Assembly: GCA_003439945.1 (NCBI GenBank)
Contig: QVRM01006037.1
Span: 248,001 to 312,000, forward strand
Length of the DNA stretch: 64,000 nt
Reading direction: 5' to 3'
Source of the DNA: Dermanyssus gallinae
Taxonomy: Eukaryota > Arthropoda > Arachnida > Mesostigmata > Dermanyssidae
Shown: piece by piece, positions 31,865 to 41,860 of the stretch
Layout of the letters: every line of letters begins with the position of its first letter
Numbering within the stretch: position 1 is the stretch's first letter
Made by a program: the position numbers and the translations under genes
The notes under the pieces: generated by a model
The model's input: the letters and a program-made list of their open reading frames with translations, nothing else
What the model was told of the DNA's origin: nothing
The model's database searches: none

Positions 31865-32527
31865 AGCGCCTCCCTTTGAGACGTTTTTCTATTGGAATTT
31901 AACCGATGGAAGTTGCATAGCGACATGTCCTAATTTCTTTCACACTATACAATACCCGGCTGTATGCATTTGCTTTGTCTCTGGCTAGAATTGAAGGCGC
32001 CAGCTCTCGTAATCGGTGACGATCCGTTCCAAAACTGAGGGTCTTTATGATAGCAGGACAATTGTTGTAGTGCCAGTCCCATACGCAGTTCCTTTTGCGG
32101 TGTGCTGATCTTTTTCGGAAACCGCTGCGAAGATACCTTCCGGTAGCTGAATTTGTCGTGCATAAATGTCTGTCCACACTGTTCCAAGCCCACCGTCACT
32201 GCCAGCGTTCGCATCGGCGATTAATAATGGCCGGTTGAGCACCTTCAGCTGCCCGAAACCCGAATACACCTGGCCACTCCTCAATCGTCAAAATGTTCCA
32301 ATGGGAACGCGTGACAACCTCACACGCATTACCGTGTCAATCGGACGGGACACACTGCTTAGACAGGACACACGGGACAAACTGCCTGCTTCTCTCCTCC
32401 GTCATGTGCAGGCACCCGCACATGCGCACAAACACGCCGGACACTTTATTCGCGTACCTAGGTGTCTCACTACGTTACCCCAGAGCGGCGTATACAATTT
32501 TCAACCGGTTTCGTTGTTACGACGTTT

Positions 32528-32529
<2 letters not shown>
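31865..32529 (-). pseudogene. Decayed mariner-type transposon, copy B
   Basis: From its tip at 32529 inward, the minus strand shows CAAAACGTCGTAACAA, identical to copy A (16200-16778), with TA just outside. Broken transposase frames follow: RKRNCVWDWHYNNCPAIIKT with TDRHRLRELAPSIL, which fits the mariner block between the first and second catalytic Asp. DMSLCNFHR (third Asp) and EKRLKGRRFNSDDELKDTLN come next. Stops and shifts are frequent. The N-terminal part is missing and the second inverted repeat was not located. A long TA run (from 32530) begins exactly at the tip. Confidence 0.6.
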
Positions 32530-32562
<33 letters not shown>

Positions 32563-32566
32563 GCAA

Positions 32567-32597
<31 letters not shown>

Positions 32598-32610
32598 CAA
32601 ACATATATAA
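32530..32610. repeat. (TA)n with repeated CATGCAAACA interruption
   Basis: TA runs at 32530-32558 and 32571-32592. Each is followed by ACATGCAAACATATA, so the TA run plus its unique 3' neighbour is duplicated. Confidence 0.9.
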
Positions 32611-32924
32611 AAATGGCACGCCTACGCACTAATATATATATATACGAAACAAGTGACAACGACAGGTGATAACATCAGCAGCAGCAGCGTCAGCAGTAGC
32701 CGTAATGACGAAGCCAAATCGGGGGCTCCATCGATATAGAAATAAATATGAACAAAGATAAGGGACATTTTACGTGGTTGAATTATCATCGTCGTCGCAT
32801 GAACCGGCGGACAGCTAGACGCGCGTATTTCGGCTGTGGCCCAGACACGGCCGGCGTGCGCACACGTCTCTTATCTATTATTTGCACAGGAGGCGACTGG
32901 GAATCGATGCCGATCGATTCACAC

Positions 32925-33065
32925 CACAACAGCAATTACAACAACGACGACGACCGATCACCACAAACAACAAATACAGTAACAACAACAACAAACACAG
33001 TGTTAGCAACAACAACAACAACAATAACAATCACAGTGTTAGCAACAACAACAACACCAATAGCA
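32925..33065. repeat. (AAC)n array with duplicated CAGTGTTAG block
   Basis: CACAGTGTTAGCAACAACAA occurs twice (near 32997 and 33032). Frames across it are Asn- or Thr-rich and end beside ATCG|GTAGGAAG (33148-33156). An exon cannot be excluded but is not supported. Confidence 0.8.
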
Positions 33066-33505
33066 AGTCGCTTATCGAAAGCCAATCCAAGCGCCGCGAA
33101 CAACGAGCAGAACATGTCAAATTTCGGATCACCATTATCGACAGACATCGGTAGGAAGATATTTGTTATTTTGTCGTGACAGCATGCGGTAGAAAAGGCA
33201 GCAATTTTGTTACTTTTTCTACTACGACTACCATAGTATTAATAGCAAAGTGATAACAAGGGTGAGCATAACGCTGCATATTATGGCACCATGACTTCAT
33301 CATTCCTCTGAGCAATGACAACGCAACTAGGATTAGCAGCAGCGGCGGCGGCGGCTAGCACGAACAACAATTGCGAAAGACATAGCGCGCACTTGACTAT
33401 GACTGAAACAACGTCTTTAATTCTCACATGTATGTATTCTGCTGATTATGCGTAAATGTCTAAGTTATACAGGTTTCGACTATCGGTCGACAATGAGGTC
33501 CTGTC

Positions 33506-33542
<37 letters not shown>

Positions 33543-34179
33543 AATTGGGCATACAGAAAACAAGTCTCTCCCATTTTCCACATATTTAGTGCAGCAGTTG
33601 GTCTCTAACACAAATAACAGCTGGGTTCGATTATGCCTCAAACTCTCACTGAAAAACTTTAACGTAATGGCCGGCACCGTCTTGTCGAGCAGAAAGCACA
33701 AAGTGGTATGAGCTGAGTCGTTTAGCCGCAAGCTTAAAAACCGATCTTAAACCATTTATTATCAAGGCATCTCTTTTTTATATGCATATGCATAATTAAA
33801 CGTTATGGTTTAGCTAGTTAACCACTGTTCTATATAGCGTTGTAGTGGATTTTGCAAAATAAAGTTTGCTTGCAGCCCATATTAAATTCAAATTGCCAAG
33901 GGACCTTTTGTCATTTATTGCTATAAGGTATTTGTAAGCAAATCCTTATAAGCTTATATCGCCACGCTGGTGCACAAAATATAACTTTTCGACACTGAAT
34001 GACTTGGCCATAAAAAAAAAACGCTAATGTTAGATTTTTCACCACTCTATCTGTGCATATTTTTCTCCAACTGCGTAAACATTTGATCTTAGGAAGCGCA
34101 TGGCATTACTCTGTAAAGTTCTGGCTGAGGTTGTCCAGATCGATTGCCGCTGGTGTATATAAACCTTCCGTCTGTGACT
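33066..34179. other. Non-coding stretch
   Basis: Holds a TA run (33509-33540) and a GGC run near 33342. The minus-strand frame 33480-33731 runs into the TA tract and matches nothing I know. Confidence 0.4.
33509..33540. repeat. (TA)n microsatellite
   Basis: About 16 TA units. Confidence 0.93.
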
Positions 34180-34184
34180 GGAAA

Positions 34185-35102
34185 CCGCGGAACTGGACCA
34201 CCCGATAGCAACGAACATTTGTTTAAAGCGTTCTGCATTGAATCTGGACGTACTTAACTTGTCACCTGCCCAACCCGTCAAAGAAGTGGCAATGTTCTAG
34301 ATCTCATTCTCACTGACAACAAAGATACGGAGGCTAACATCAGTGTTCGTCCTTCGTCGCCTGTTAAGTCTAATCATATAGCTGTAACAGGGTAAACCAT
34401 ACGATTCTTCTATCTAAAACAGCGACGCGTAGAATTGACCCTCGAATCCTGGCTCGGTGGTACTCAAATCAAACAGATCGCACCTTCGCCGTAAAAGTCG
34501 GTGACTCGGCCTCGGAGCGCTCCCCATGCCCGTCTGGGGTTCCTCAAGGCTCCTGCTTAGGCTCACTAATGTATGTGATTTTCGCTCAGGACTTGAATGC
34601 GTGTCTGCGCAACCTAAACACAGCATACAAAATGTATGCGGATGATCTAAAAATATATGCCCAGGCACGTGAAGTTTCGGGCACACATTGCCGATTCAGC
34701 AAAAGCTGCTTCTCGACTAGCCAACCTTATAGTGGGAGTATTCTCTTCACAAATACCTCTAAATATCTCCAATTACCTACGCCTTTATGAAGCCCTAGTA
34801 GTACCAAAATGGTTATACTGTGCTCACGAATGGCTGTCTTTCTACAACAAGCATATATATATATGCTGCGGTGTGTTCAAGACAAGTCTTTAAAGCGAGT
34901 CTTAAGAAGGTGCAACTCGACGCGCTACAGAGTCGTACTCCCAAGTGTCGCGGAGTACCAGCGTCGTGTTGACTACCGTGTTTTAAATGTCTCATACGCA
35001 ACGGTCAGATTTATACATAATACTACGGTTCCATTTGATTGCCTAGAACAGCCAGTGTGGCAAACGCAAATCACTCATTTGTTTGTCGAACAGCTCGTCT
35101 AG
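34185..35102 (+). pseudogene. LINE endonuclease/reverse transcriptase pseudogene
   Basis: First part: SNEHLFKAFCIESGRT, a stop, then LVTCPTRQRSGNVLDLILTD (34205-34320), the conserved C-terminal endonuclease pattern PTR-x-x-N-x-LDL-x-LT. Second part, after a deletion: DPRILAWWYSNQTDRTFAVK, then SGVPQGSCLGSLMYVIFAQD and KMYADDLKIYAQ with the YADD codons at 34635-34646. A frameshift at about 34660 leads to HVKFRAHIADSAKAASRLAN and a thumb-like region that ends TQITHLFVEQLV at 35102 after another shift. The active-site Asp pair is present, but stops, shifts and the deletion make it non-functional. Confidence 0.75.
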
Positions 35103-35143
35103 CCCGCGATTGCGAGTAATTTTCCTCGTTCGACCTCTTTTTA

Positions 35144-35149
35144 AATAAA
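35144..35149 (+). promoter_or_regulatory. Polyadenylation signal AATAAA of LINE
   Basis: AATAAA 42 bases after the last coding position and next to the element's terminal tail. Confidence 0.55.
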
Positions 35150-35700
35150 GACGATATTTGTATCGTATTGTATTTGTTTCTACTTAACATTAAAACACGT
35201 TTTATACATATGTATTGCGAGTTTTCAAACTAGTTATTTTCTGAAAAGAAGGCCAGTACTGTTTCAGGTAAAGTAAACACAACCTATAATAGCTCTAGTC
35301 GGTTCGTATACATTGCTCGCCCTTGCGTAATTTGCAACAGCGTACATGCGGACAGGTGGGGCGCAATGCCATGTTTCGTCGGCCAACTTGGTCAGAAGCG
35401 TCTTTGTGACTGCGTCTTTCAAAACATACGCGTACATATAATAGGGCTTTCTTAAGTTGAGATGATTTGCCCAATCTTGTGTCACTTTCAACAACTGTAT
35501 GACACATATGAACAGATACAGGGCGCAAGGTTATGTTCCGTAGGATCGTGATAATTTTATGTGTGTTTTTAAACGTTATTTGTTCCTAAGAAGCGTAGCG
35601 CCTGAGGAACGTATACGCATATAGCGACGGATATTATACATTGACTATATATATTTCAATTACATTGATTCTGCATATTTGTGGAGAGGTATCACAACCT

Positions 35701-35702
35701 AC
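35701..35702 (-). other. Candidate splice donor of host exon
   Basis: Minus strand CTCG|GTAGGTTG. The frame would end six bases later if it were not spliced. Confidence 0.55.
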
Positions 35703-36772
35703 CGAGGTCGATGTCTGTGGCTGCTCTCGTCAACGAGCGTCGCGGCGGGTCCGAGCCGCGAGCGTGCTCATCATTCATCGTGGAACGCATGACTCGATCC
35801 GTCTTAGCAATCGGCGGCATTGCTCCACAGAAGATGATCTGATTGTTCTGCAGGATTTCGGCCCACTTGGACACGGAGCCGATCGAACTGGGCGCTCGAA
35901 GGTCGCTCGAGGACTTGTTGAGTGGCTGTTGCCGATTCAACGGCTTGACGGCGGTGGGCGCCAGTATTGGCGCCAAGGTTCGACTGCTCTTCTGCACCTT
36001 TCTCGGCGTCGTGGCTGTCATGGTCGTCGTGGTTTGCCTCGTGATGAGCTTCTTCCGCTCGACAAAACCGGGGCCCAGAATGAAGCCAAAGTTCTTAATC
36101 TCAGCCTCCTCACCATCGCTAAAGCAGCTCTGCCGGGGTGGGCTGCCGCTTTCGCGGCCCGAGTCCACGAGGTCGATCATCGACTTGTACTCGGCTGTCC
36201 AGACCAAATGCTGCGGGTGACCAAAGTTACCTCCACTAGGGCGGCTCTTATACGCATGGCGATTACCGCCTCCGTTCATCATGAAAGCGGTCTTGCTGTT
36301 GTTGTTGTTGTTGTTGACGTTGACGTTGTTGTTGTTGATGTTGCTGCTACTACTTCCACCACCGCCGTGTGTATGAACGTGGTGGTCATGATGGAGGCGT
36401 TGTCGGCTCTCAACGAGATCGAGTGTGACGTTCTTCTCCAGCGGGTCACGCAACCGACTGAGGTGATTGAAGTGCGCCGATCCGCCAATGTTGAGCGGCG
36501 GCAGTGTTTCATGGGCGGCCTTGACTTCCGATAGCCTGACAACCCTTTTTTTGATCTTTTTCTGCTGCTGCTGCTGATGATGAAGCAGATGGTGCTGGTG
36601 GTGGCGTACCATCGAGGAGTGTTCCTCAATGTCACTGATGGCCCGCGTCGGAATGCCTCCGGACACCGAGCCACGCCGAGTTGGCCTCCGTTTGGCCACA
36701 ACGGGAACGTCCGTCCGGTAGCCATCCGGTATTTCGTCGGCGTACAGCTGATCCGGAAGTAGTGTCGTCATT
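35703..36772 (-). CDS. Host coding exon, 356 codons, low-complexity regulatory-type protein (partial)
   Basis: The strongest host gene feature. On the minus strand a splice acceptor (ATTTTCAG, AG at 36774-36773) is followed after one base by ATG at 36771. The frame stays open for 356 codons and reaches CTCG|GTAGGT, a good donor at 35702-35701 that splits a codon; without splicing it would stop at 35692. The start implies a non-coding upstream exon. The protein starts MTTLLPDQLYADEIPDGYRT and contains basic RRPTRRGSVSGG, a His/Gln run and KKIKKRVVRL near residues 55-80. A Gly/Ser/Asn run follows near 140-160. Dense segments such as LVWTAEYKSMIDLVDSGRES, EIKNFGFILGPGFVERKKL and SVSKWAEILQNNQIIF look conserved. 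Serine-flanked basic motifs suggest phosphorylation. No signal peptide, membrane segment or known domain is seen, and I cannot name the gene. Confidence 0.75.
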
Positions 36773-36774
36773 CT
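36773..36774 (-). other. Candidate splice acceptor of host exon
   Basis: Minus strand CCTATTTTCAG|A, one base before ATG. Confidence 0.6.
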
Positions 36775-36780
36775 GAAAAT

Positions 36781-37367
36781 AGGTCATCACCGCCACGACC
36801 GCAAACAACGACAAAAAAAGGTACACATCTGAACATCGGAGGCGCATAAGAAGGAATCGTTCTCGCATAGCAATAGGGCAAGGTCAATGGCTACTATGCC
36901 ATATGCTGTACTGGGTTGCTTTTCCCGTTACCACAACCAAACGAACAAGCGGGTTAAGTCACTGTCTGCAGCGTACGGGCGTTGGCTTGTCAACACTAAA
37001 AAAGCAATATTATTCTCGTAAGTAAGTAGAGTTCGATGTGATTAAGCTTCGAACGCACCAACAGACGTTGTTGTGGATTTTCTTGTATGATACTTATCTA
37101 TGTATATATGTTTGGTGTTAAAATAGTACCAACATTAGTATAACTATTCTATTATACTACAACAGAAACATATTGCAGAAACTTTTTCGATCAGTTGCCT
37201 CTTTTAGTAAGATTTTCAGTAGCATAACTGTACATAGTGCAATAACTCTTCCCTTTTTAAGGTTGAAATGCGATAAAGTGGTAATAATGATTATAAAATG
37301 AATTTTGCTTAGATGCAGATTTTTAGGCAAATGAAACTTGTACGCAGTTAACCAGACGCCATTGAAA
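36781..37367. other. Probable intron of the minus-strand host gene
   Basis: Upstream of the host exon on the minus strand. No exon, array or element recognised. Confidence 0.4.
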
Positions 37368-37557
37368 AGCCGCCTGTAGGACTAGTCCTAAAGTGCAAGC
37401 CACTGGATACTTCCAAACACCCGACCACCCTTAGTGGGATTGTTTCAGCTGATGGACAACCTGATATAAGACACACAAATCGCGGCTCCTTGCTCGGACA
37501 GACAAACAAAGTACTCACTTCATATATGATGAAAAACACCTCTCAAGCAAGTTAACA
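37368..37557 (-). pseudogene. LINE fragment related to the 1148-3072 element
   Basis: The plus-strand bases around 37436-37557 align well with 1556-1673 (shared words include ATTGTTTCAGC, ACACACAAA, GCTCGGA and ATGATGAAAAACACCTCTCA-like). On the minus strand this gives RFVCLISGCPSAETIPLRV, matching RFVYLMSGCPPAAETIRLRL in the intact copy. It stops abruptly at an AAC array (37558-37612). Confidence 0.7.
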
Positions 37558-37612
37558 CCAACAACACAACAACAACAGCAACAACAAAAACAGCAACAGC
37601 AACAACAGCACG
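37558..37612. repeat. (AAC)n run at LINE fragment edge
   Basis: AAC/CAG triplets directly against the LINE fragment. Confidence 0.85.
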
Positions 37613-38206
37613 GCCGATTGCCCGCCCGCGCGCTGCCAGAACGGGCGCGAAGAGATAACGAACGCAGATACGGTACGGTACGCATGCTACGGTACGGTGT
37701 ACTGTTAAGTGAAGACAGTGTATACTGACGTACGGAGGAGCGCCACAGATCGATGGATTAACGTTGGACATGGACTGATCGAAGCCTCGCAGCAGACGAA
37801 ACACGGCGCCATGCGGCGCTCTTCGATTCGAATGCAGCGGCTGCCACACGGCACTGTACGAGACGCCAAGCCAACAACACGGCACGGTACGCTCGAAGGC
37901 GCCATCGTGACGCCTTCAAGACGGTTCGAAGAGACAGAGTACAGGCAAGACCACCCCCATCGATGCCCGATGACAACGAACAACAGACGTCGACGGCTTC
38001 GGGGGAAACTGAAGTAAAGAGAAGGAAGGAAGGAAAAGCGAAGATCATGGCAACCAGGCAAGAGAAGCGGGACAGCATGACGAAATGCCGAATGACAAAT
38101 GCCGCCGGCCCTAACTACAGCAGTGTTTTGTTGCCCGCAGTGGGATTGCTCATGCGAAATCCGCCTATCTTGGTGGTAAAGTGCGCCAGAATGAACAACA
38201 TCGTAA

Positions 38207-38247
<41 letters not shown>

Positions 38248-39360
38248 TGTTATCTGGTTTTGGTATCGAAACATCACGATGTGTGCGTAGAAGTAAATCG
38301 GCACGCCCGTTTATTGCCCGTTCATGGTGATCCCTAACTAGCCGTTAACTGCAAGAAGGGAGTAGTCAGTCTACAGATGATAACGCAGACCCATTAACCA
38401 CTTCCTCCTCTTCCTTCGCTTAGTCAACTATAGACGTGCGCGGATGGACACCGCCAAACGCTTGTCATCATGTGATACCAGAGCACGCACGTAGAGAACT
38501 CGATATCCATTGCACAGGGCACGTCCTTGTTCAAGTCGACTCAAGCAGATACCGTTCGACTAAGCGCAAGACACAGTTGATAAAGATTTTCTGCTCTATA
38601 TGTGGGCTGTCCGTGTGCATTAGGGTATCCGGACCGCCTACTAAGACAAGCTCAGACGCGCAGATTGATTAAATTGTAATTTATATGAGCAATCTTAACT
38701 ACCAATTATAGCTAGAGCCTTAAGATCGTCAGCTTTAGTCTGATGAGCGCGATGATCTGACCTGAATTCCGAATGTACTATACAGTAGATGTACGTTAAG
38801 TGCGTAGATATACGTACGGCACCCTTCCCGTATATGGTTCGGCTTTAGTGTCCGAATCCGTCGTAATTCCACATGCTGCCCCACATGATCCGTATTTTCC
38901 TGTGACAGACTGTTTCAAACTTTTGATCAAGCTAAGGAAATAATTAATACTAAACAAATTAACTGCTCGCTAAATAAGAGAACGTGACAATGTGACAAGA
39001 AACGTGTTTTTTTTTTCTATATTATGAGCGAGGATATAACCTGCTAAGGGCGAGAAAACATGTTGACGTGTTAAAATGTTAGATATGATAGTAGCATTAC
39101 TAAATATAGACGAGTTTACAACACACAAGGCAAGCAAACCATTCAGAATAGCAAATATTTTTGCATATATTCACATTTCCGCTTATGTGGATTTAATATA
39201 TCAGTTCACCACTTCTATGTGCCAGTAGAGGTGCGATTTATTCTGCTCTATAGTTTTTTTACAGGAGGCCAGAAACAAAACTGTATAATGCACGCACCCC
39301 ACGCGTCTGGGTAGTGTGGGACTCTCAAGCCCAATAAAAACATGGTGATCTCCTAACCTA
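37613..39360. other. Non-coding stretch
   Basis: Holds short CGGTACGGTACG-type repeats (37668-37700) and a TA run (38212-38241). The 102-codon frame at 37709-38017 and the 78-codon frame at 38436-38672 show no recognisable features. Confidence 0.4.
38212..38241. repeat. (TA)n microsatellite
   Basis: About 14 TA units. Confidence 0.9.
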
Positions 39361-39419
39361 CATAACCGGGATTTTTGTGGTATTACTTCAGTGCATGTAG
39401 GGAGCCGCTAGTCTGGCTT

Positions 39420-40170
39420 TCAGTCTTTAGTTTGCTGGCGGCGTTCCATGCGTTGCTGCCTCTCTTCCGTCATGTTTGTATTCGCTCTCATAACGGTCTT
39501 CATAAAATCAGAGTCCCACGTTTTTTTCGAGCTGAGCATCCCTAAGAGTAAATCTCTTGTCATACTCTGCGCGTCTAGTCGTAATCGGGTCGTCTGCCTC
39601 GTGATCTTAAGGGCCCTGCATGCGAAAAGCGTGTGATTCACGCCATCAGCCTCGCAGGCATCGCACAAGGTACACATATCTACTTCAGTTGTACCGATCT
39701 TCACCATATAGGTCTGGAAGCTACCATGACCGGTGAGAACCTAAGCTAGGTAATACGTAGTTTTCGTGTACTTGGTCAGAATCATTTTATGAGATCCGGG
39801 ATTATTGACCTCCTCTACGGCCGTGGTCTCTCGTTTTGCTACAGTCCGCTCTGCCTCCCAGCTCTCCAGAGTCTTTATTTCTTCATTGTTATTTCTAAGT
39901 GGTGGTACCGGTATAAAAAGATATTCCCTTATAAACGTTTTAGCCAAGGTGTCATGCAGACAATGACTAGCGCAGCGTCCGTGGACACGTTCTTGTACGC
40001 TCTGGTGACCCTAAAGACCAGCACTATCTGCGCTTTACTTAGGTTTTGCTTATTCTTCTTGGTTTTCAGTGCAGCTGGTCCTCATACGGATGACCCATAG
40101 AGCAAAACTGAATCAGCCACTGATGCTAGAAGACGACGCATTTTCTCCAAGGACCTTTTTGTTCTTGGCA
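39420..40170 (-). pseudogene. LINE ORF2 C-terminal region, broken
   Basis: Starting at about 40170, SLEKMRRLLASVADSVLLYG opens the region after the RT palm. Farther on, TKTTYYLA, a TAG stop and VLTGHGSFQTYMVKIGTTEV give the Y-Y-L-x-Q-x-L-T-G-H-G-x-F pattern typical of R1/I-group C-termini. CTLCDACEADGVNHTLFACRA follows (CX2CX8HX4C zinc-binding pattern). The final block ends RQQTKD at 39420. The stop sits where the family normally has a Gln codon, a single change from CAG to TAG. Confidence 0.8.
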
Positions 40171-40261
40171 TTAGCCTGGGTAGCTTGCTCTCCACTTAAT
40201 ACGTTTTGATCGTTACATAATCAATGTAGACTGTATTGACTTCACGGCCTTAGCAACTGTG

Positions 40262-40570
40262 TTAAAAAGGCAGATGGACTTGTAGGCTAAAGACGAGTAT
40301 GCTTCCCTCCCCGGCATTGAAATAATGAACCAGGCTGGCCTTCTTCCAATCTTCTGGAAACCGTCCCTCTCTTAGTGCCTCTGCGACCGTTTTGAAAGCC
40401 ACAGGACATTCCTTCATTAGGCGTTTGTTCACTTCCGGAGGTATGCCGTCAGGTCCTGAGGCCGTGGCCTCTGATATCATTTTAGCTGCTCGCTGGATCT
40501 TCTGTAACGTTGCAAGAGGTATATCCTCTTCATTCACCGCAATAGGTTCTCTGTTTTCCTCTGTCTGCAT
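40262..40570 (-). pseudogene. LINE reverse transcriptase N-terminal fragment
   Basis: The minus-strand frame starts MQTEENREPIAVNEEDIPLA and contains MISEATASGPDGIPPEVNKR and LREGRFPEDWKKASLV. This matches the opening RT segment of R1/Jockey-group LINEs (GPDGIP-x-E, then G-x-FP-x-x-WK-x-A-x-LV). It ends abruptly where the RT core should follow, marking a deletion joined to the thumb region near 40170-40260. Confidence 0.8.
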
Positions 40571-40599
40571 CGAAAAAGATTAGCCACAATGGTTTCTGT

Positions 40600-40751
40600 C
40601 AGATGCGGTGGAATCGTGGGTCGGTCGTCGGTCATTTTGTAGGACATCCCCTATACATCCTGCTCGACCTCTTCGATCAGTTGATTCCAGCACCGAAGCT
40701 TACTGTTTCTGATGATGGTCTTCAAGTTCGAGCGTTTTGCTTATATTTTGC

Positions 40752-40793
<42 letters not shown>

Positions 40794-40930
40794 TATGCCG
40801 ATTCCGTTCTCGCCTTTTTGGCCGTCCGACGGGCTCTAGTGTATCGGCGCCGGGCTTCAGTGCAGCGGCTACCTTGGGGACCCACCAGTACTTTGGTGCA
40901 GCGTTTCTCCGCCGCGGGTGTATAGAAGCT
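40600..40930 (-). pseudogene. LINE endonuclease-RT linker, interrupted by (TA)n
   Basis: Reads EARRRYTRARRTAKKARTES before the TA tract. After it comes KRSNLKTIIRNSKLRCWNQL with IEEVEQDV, a stop and GMSYKMTDDRPTIPPHLTET. The sequence is the familiar basic linker in which (R/K)-x-x-x-Y-x-R-A-R-R is followed by I-x-x-S-K-x-x-x-W. The TA run lies in the middle of what should be continuous coding sequence. Confidence 0.7.
40753..40797. repeat. (TA)n tract inside a LINE ORF
   Basis: About 20 TA units plus CATATATA, placed within the linker coding frame of the R1/I-type LINE. Confidence 0.93.
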
Positions 40931-41249
40931 AGTGTTGCCTTCTTGTATGCTTTAAGAAGGATCTAGTATAAGCTTAACTCATTGGAGATGTGTTTCAGTT
41001 TGTAACAGCCCCTAACTATACCCAAACGTCTTCTTCCTCGTCCTGCAAGCCGACGCTCTGGGCCCGTGGCACCCAGTGGCAAGCGCCGTGTTCTTAAGTG
41101 TTTTGCATGTTCCCAGTCAACTTGTATGTATGAACCTATTTTCTTGGCCCCTATCCTGAATTGCGAAATCTTTTCGACGGTTCGTCCGTCAAATTGCGGT
41201 GTCCGTTCTTTCGTCTACCGTCCATCTCCATCCCTTTTCTATAGACAGG

Positions 41250-41850
41250 ACATGTCGCTATGTGCCCTGCCGCAAAAATACAGAACCAACATAGCACTTT
41301 CTCATTTCAGCGATGCAGTTTCACGCTATATGTCTAGTGGCTCTGCAGCGATAGAATCTGCGGTCCTCGGGCAATTCTTCAGCACAATCCTTCGCCACAT
41401 GGCCCAACCCCTGGCATCTTGTGCAGCATGGATCCATTTTGTCACCCGGCATGTTGACTACCCCACGTTTAGTCGTCCTCTTTTCAGTAGGATATCGCCA
41501 ATGGCCAGGGCAGAGATCCAGCCTCAATTTGCCTCGTTGCGTTGGAGATCTGCTGTTACTTCGCCCTCGCTCCGAACCTGGTTAATGACGGCTTGCTCCA
41601 GTTCCTCCCTGGAGGTGCTCTGCTAAAGGCTATGGAGGATCAGCTTCATTTGTGCGTCCCGTTGCCAAGTTTCAACACTAACATTCTATGAGACCTTGGA
41701 CTGGTTTGCGAATTTTTCGCATCTTCGTGTCTCTCATTCTCATACTTTAAGACGGATGTCTCCGTTAGCCGCCCCCTCGACCTGAACTTGTACTCCAAAT
41801 TGATCTGGGCAGATTTTGGTTTTCAGAACTGCCGGAAACAACAAAGTGAT
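41250..41850 (-). pseudogene. LINE ORF1 (gag-like) fragment with CCHC zinc knuckles
   Basis: The minus strand reads STSREELEQAVINQVRSEGE near 41610-41550. A diverged middle follows, then DPCCTRCQGLGHVAKDCAEE near 41430-41370, a canonical CX2CX4HX4C knuckle. FYRCRATRHIATC is a degenerate second knuckle. This is the layout of ORF1 nucleic-acid-binding proteins in R1/I/Jockey LINEs, which coat element RNA. Frames are interrupted by stops. Confidence 0.75.
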
Positions 41851-41860
41851 TATCCGAACG

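Larger units (their letters stand above)
34180..35178 (+). mobile_element. Decayed Jockey/CR1-like LINE with internal deletion
   Basis: The plus strand retains the end of an apurinic-type endonuclease and then jumps to the middle of the reverse transcriptase. About 200-250 codons in between are missing. The element ends after AATAAA (35144-35149) in a tail made of TTTGTATCGTATTGTATTTG. No target-site duplication was found. Confidence 0.75.
39365..41860 (-). mobile_element. Decayed R1/I-type LINE with ORF1 and ORF2 remnants
   Basis: Read on the minus strand in order: an ORF1 (gag-like) end with CCHC knuckles (41250-41850), a short linker at the endonuclease/RT boundary (40600-40930), the RT N-terminal region (40262-40570), then the thumb and C-terminal part (39420-40170). 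Most of the endonuclease and the RT core, including the YADD region, are missing. A (TA)n tract (40753-40797) interrupts the linker frame. Stops and shifts are common. Order and motifs are those of an R1- or I-clade element. Confidence 0.8.

Noticed and set aside
32293..32520. Plus-strand reading TPDTLFAYLGVSLRYPRAAY resembling a LINE C-terminus
   Set aside because: The same DNA read on the minus strand is the non-coding tip region of a mariner relic shared with 16200-16778, and that explains the similarity between the two loci better.
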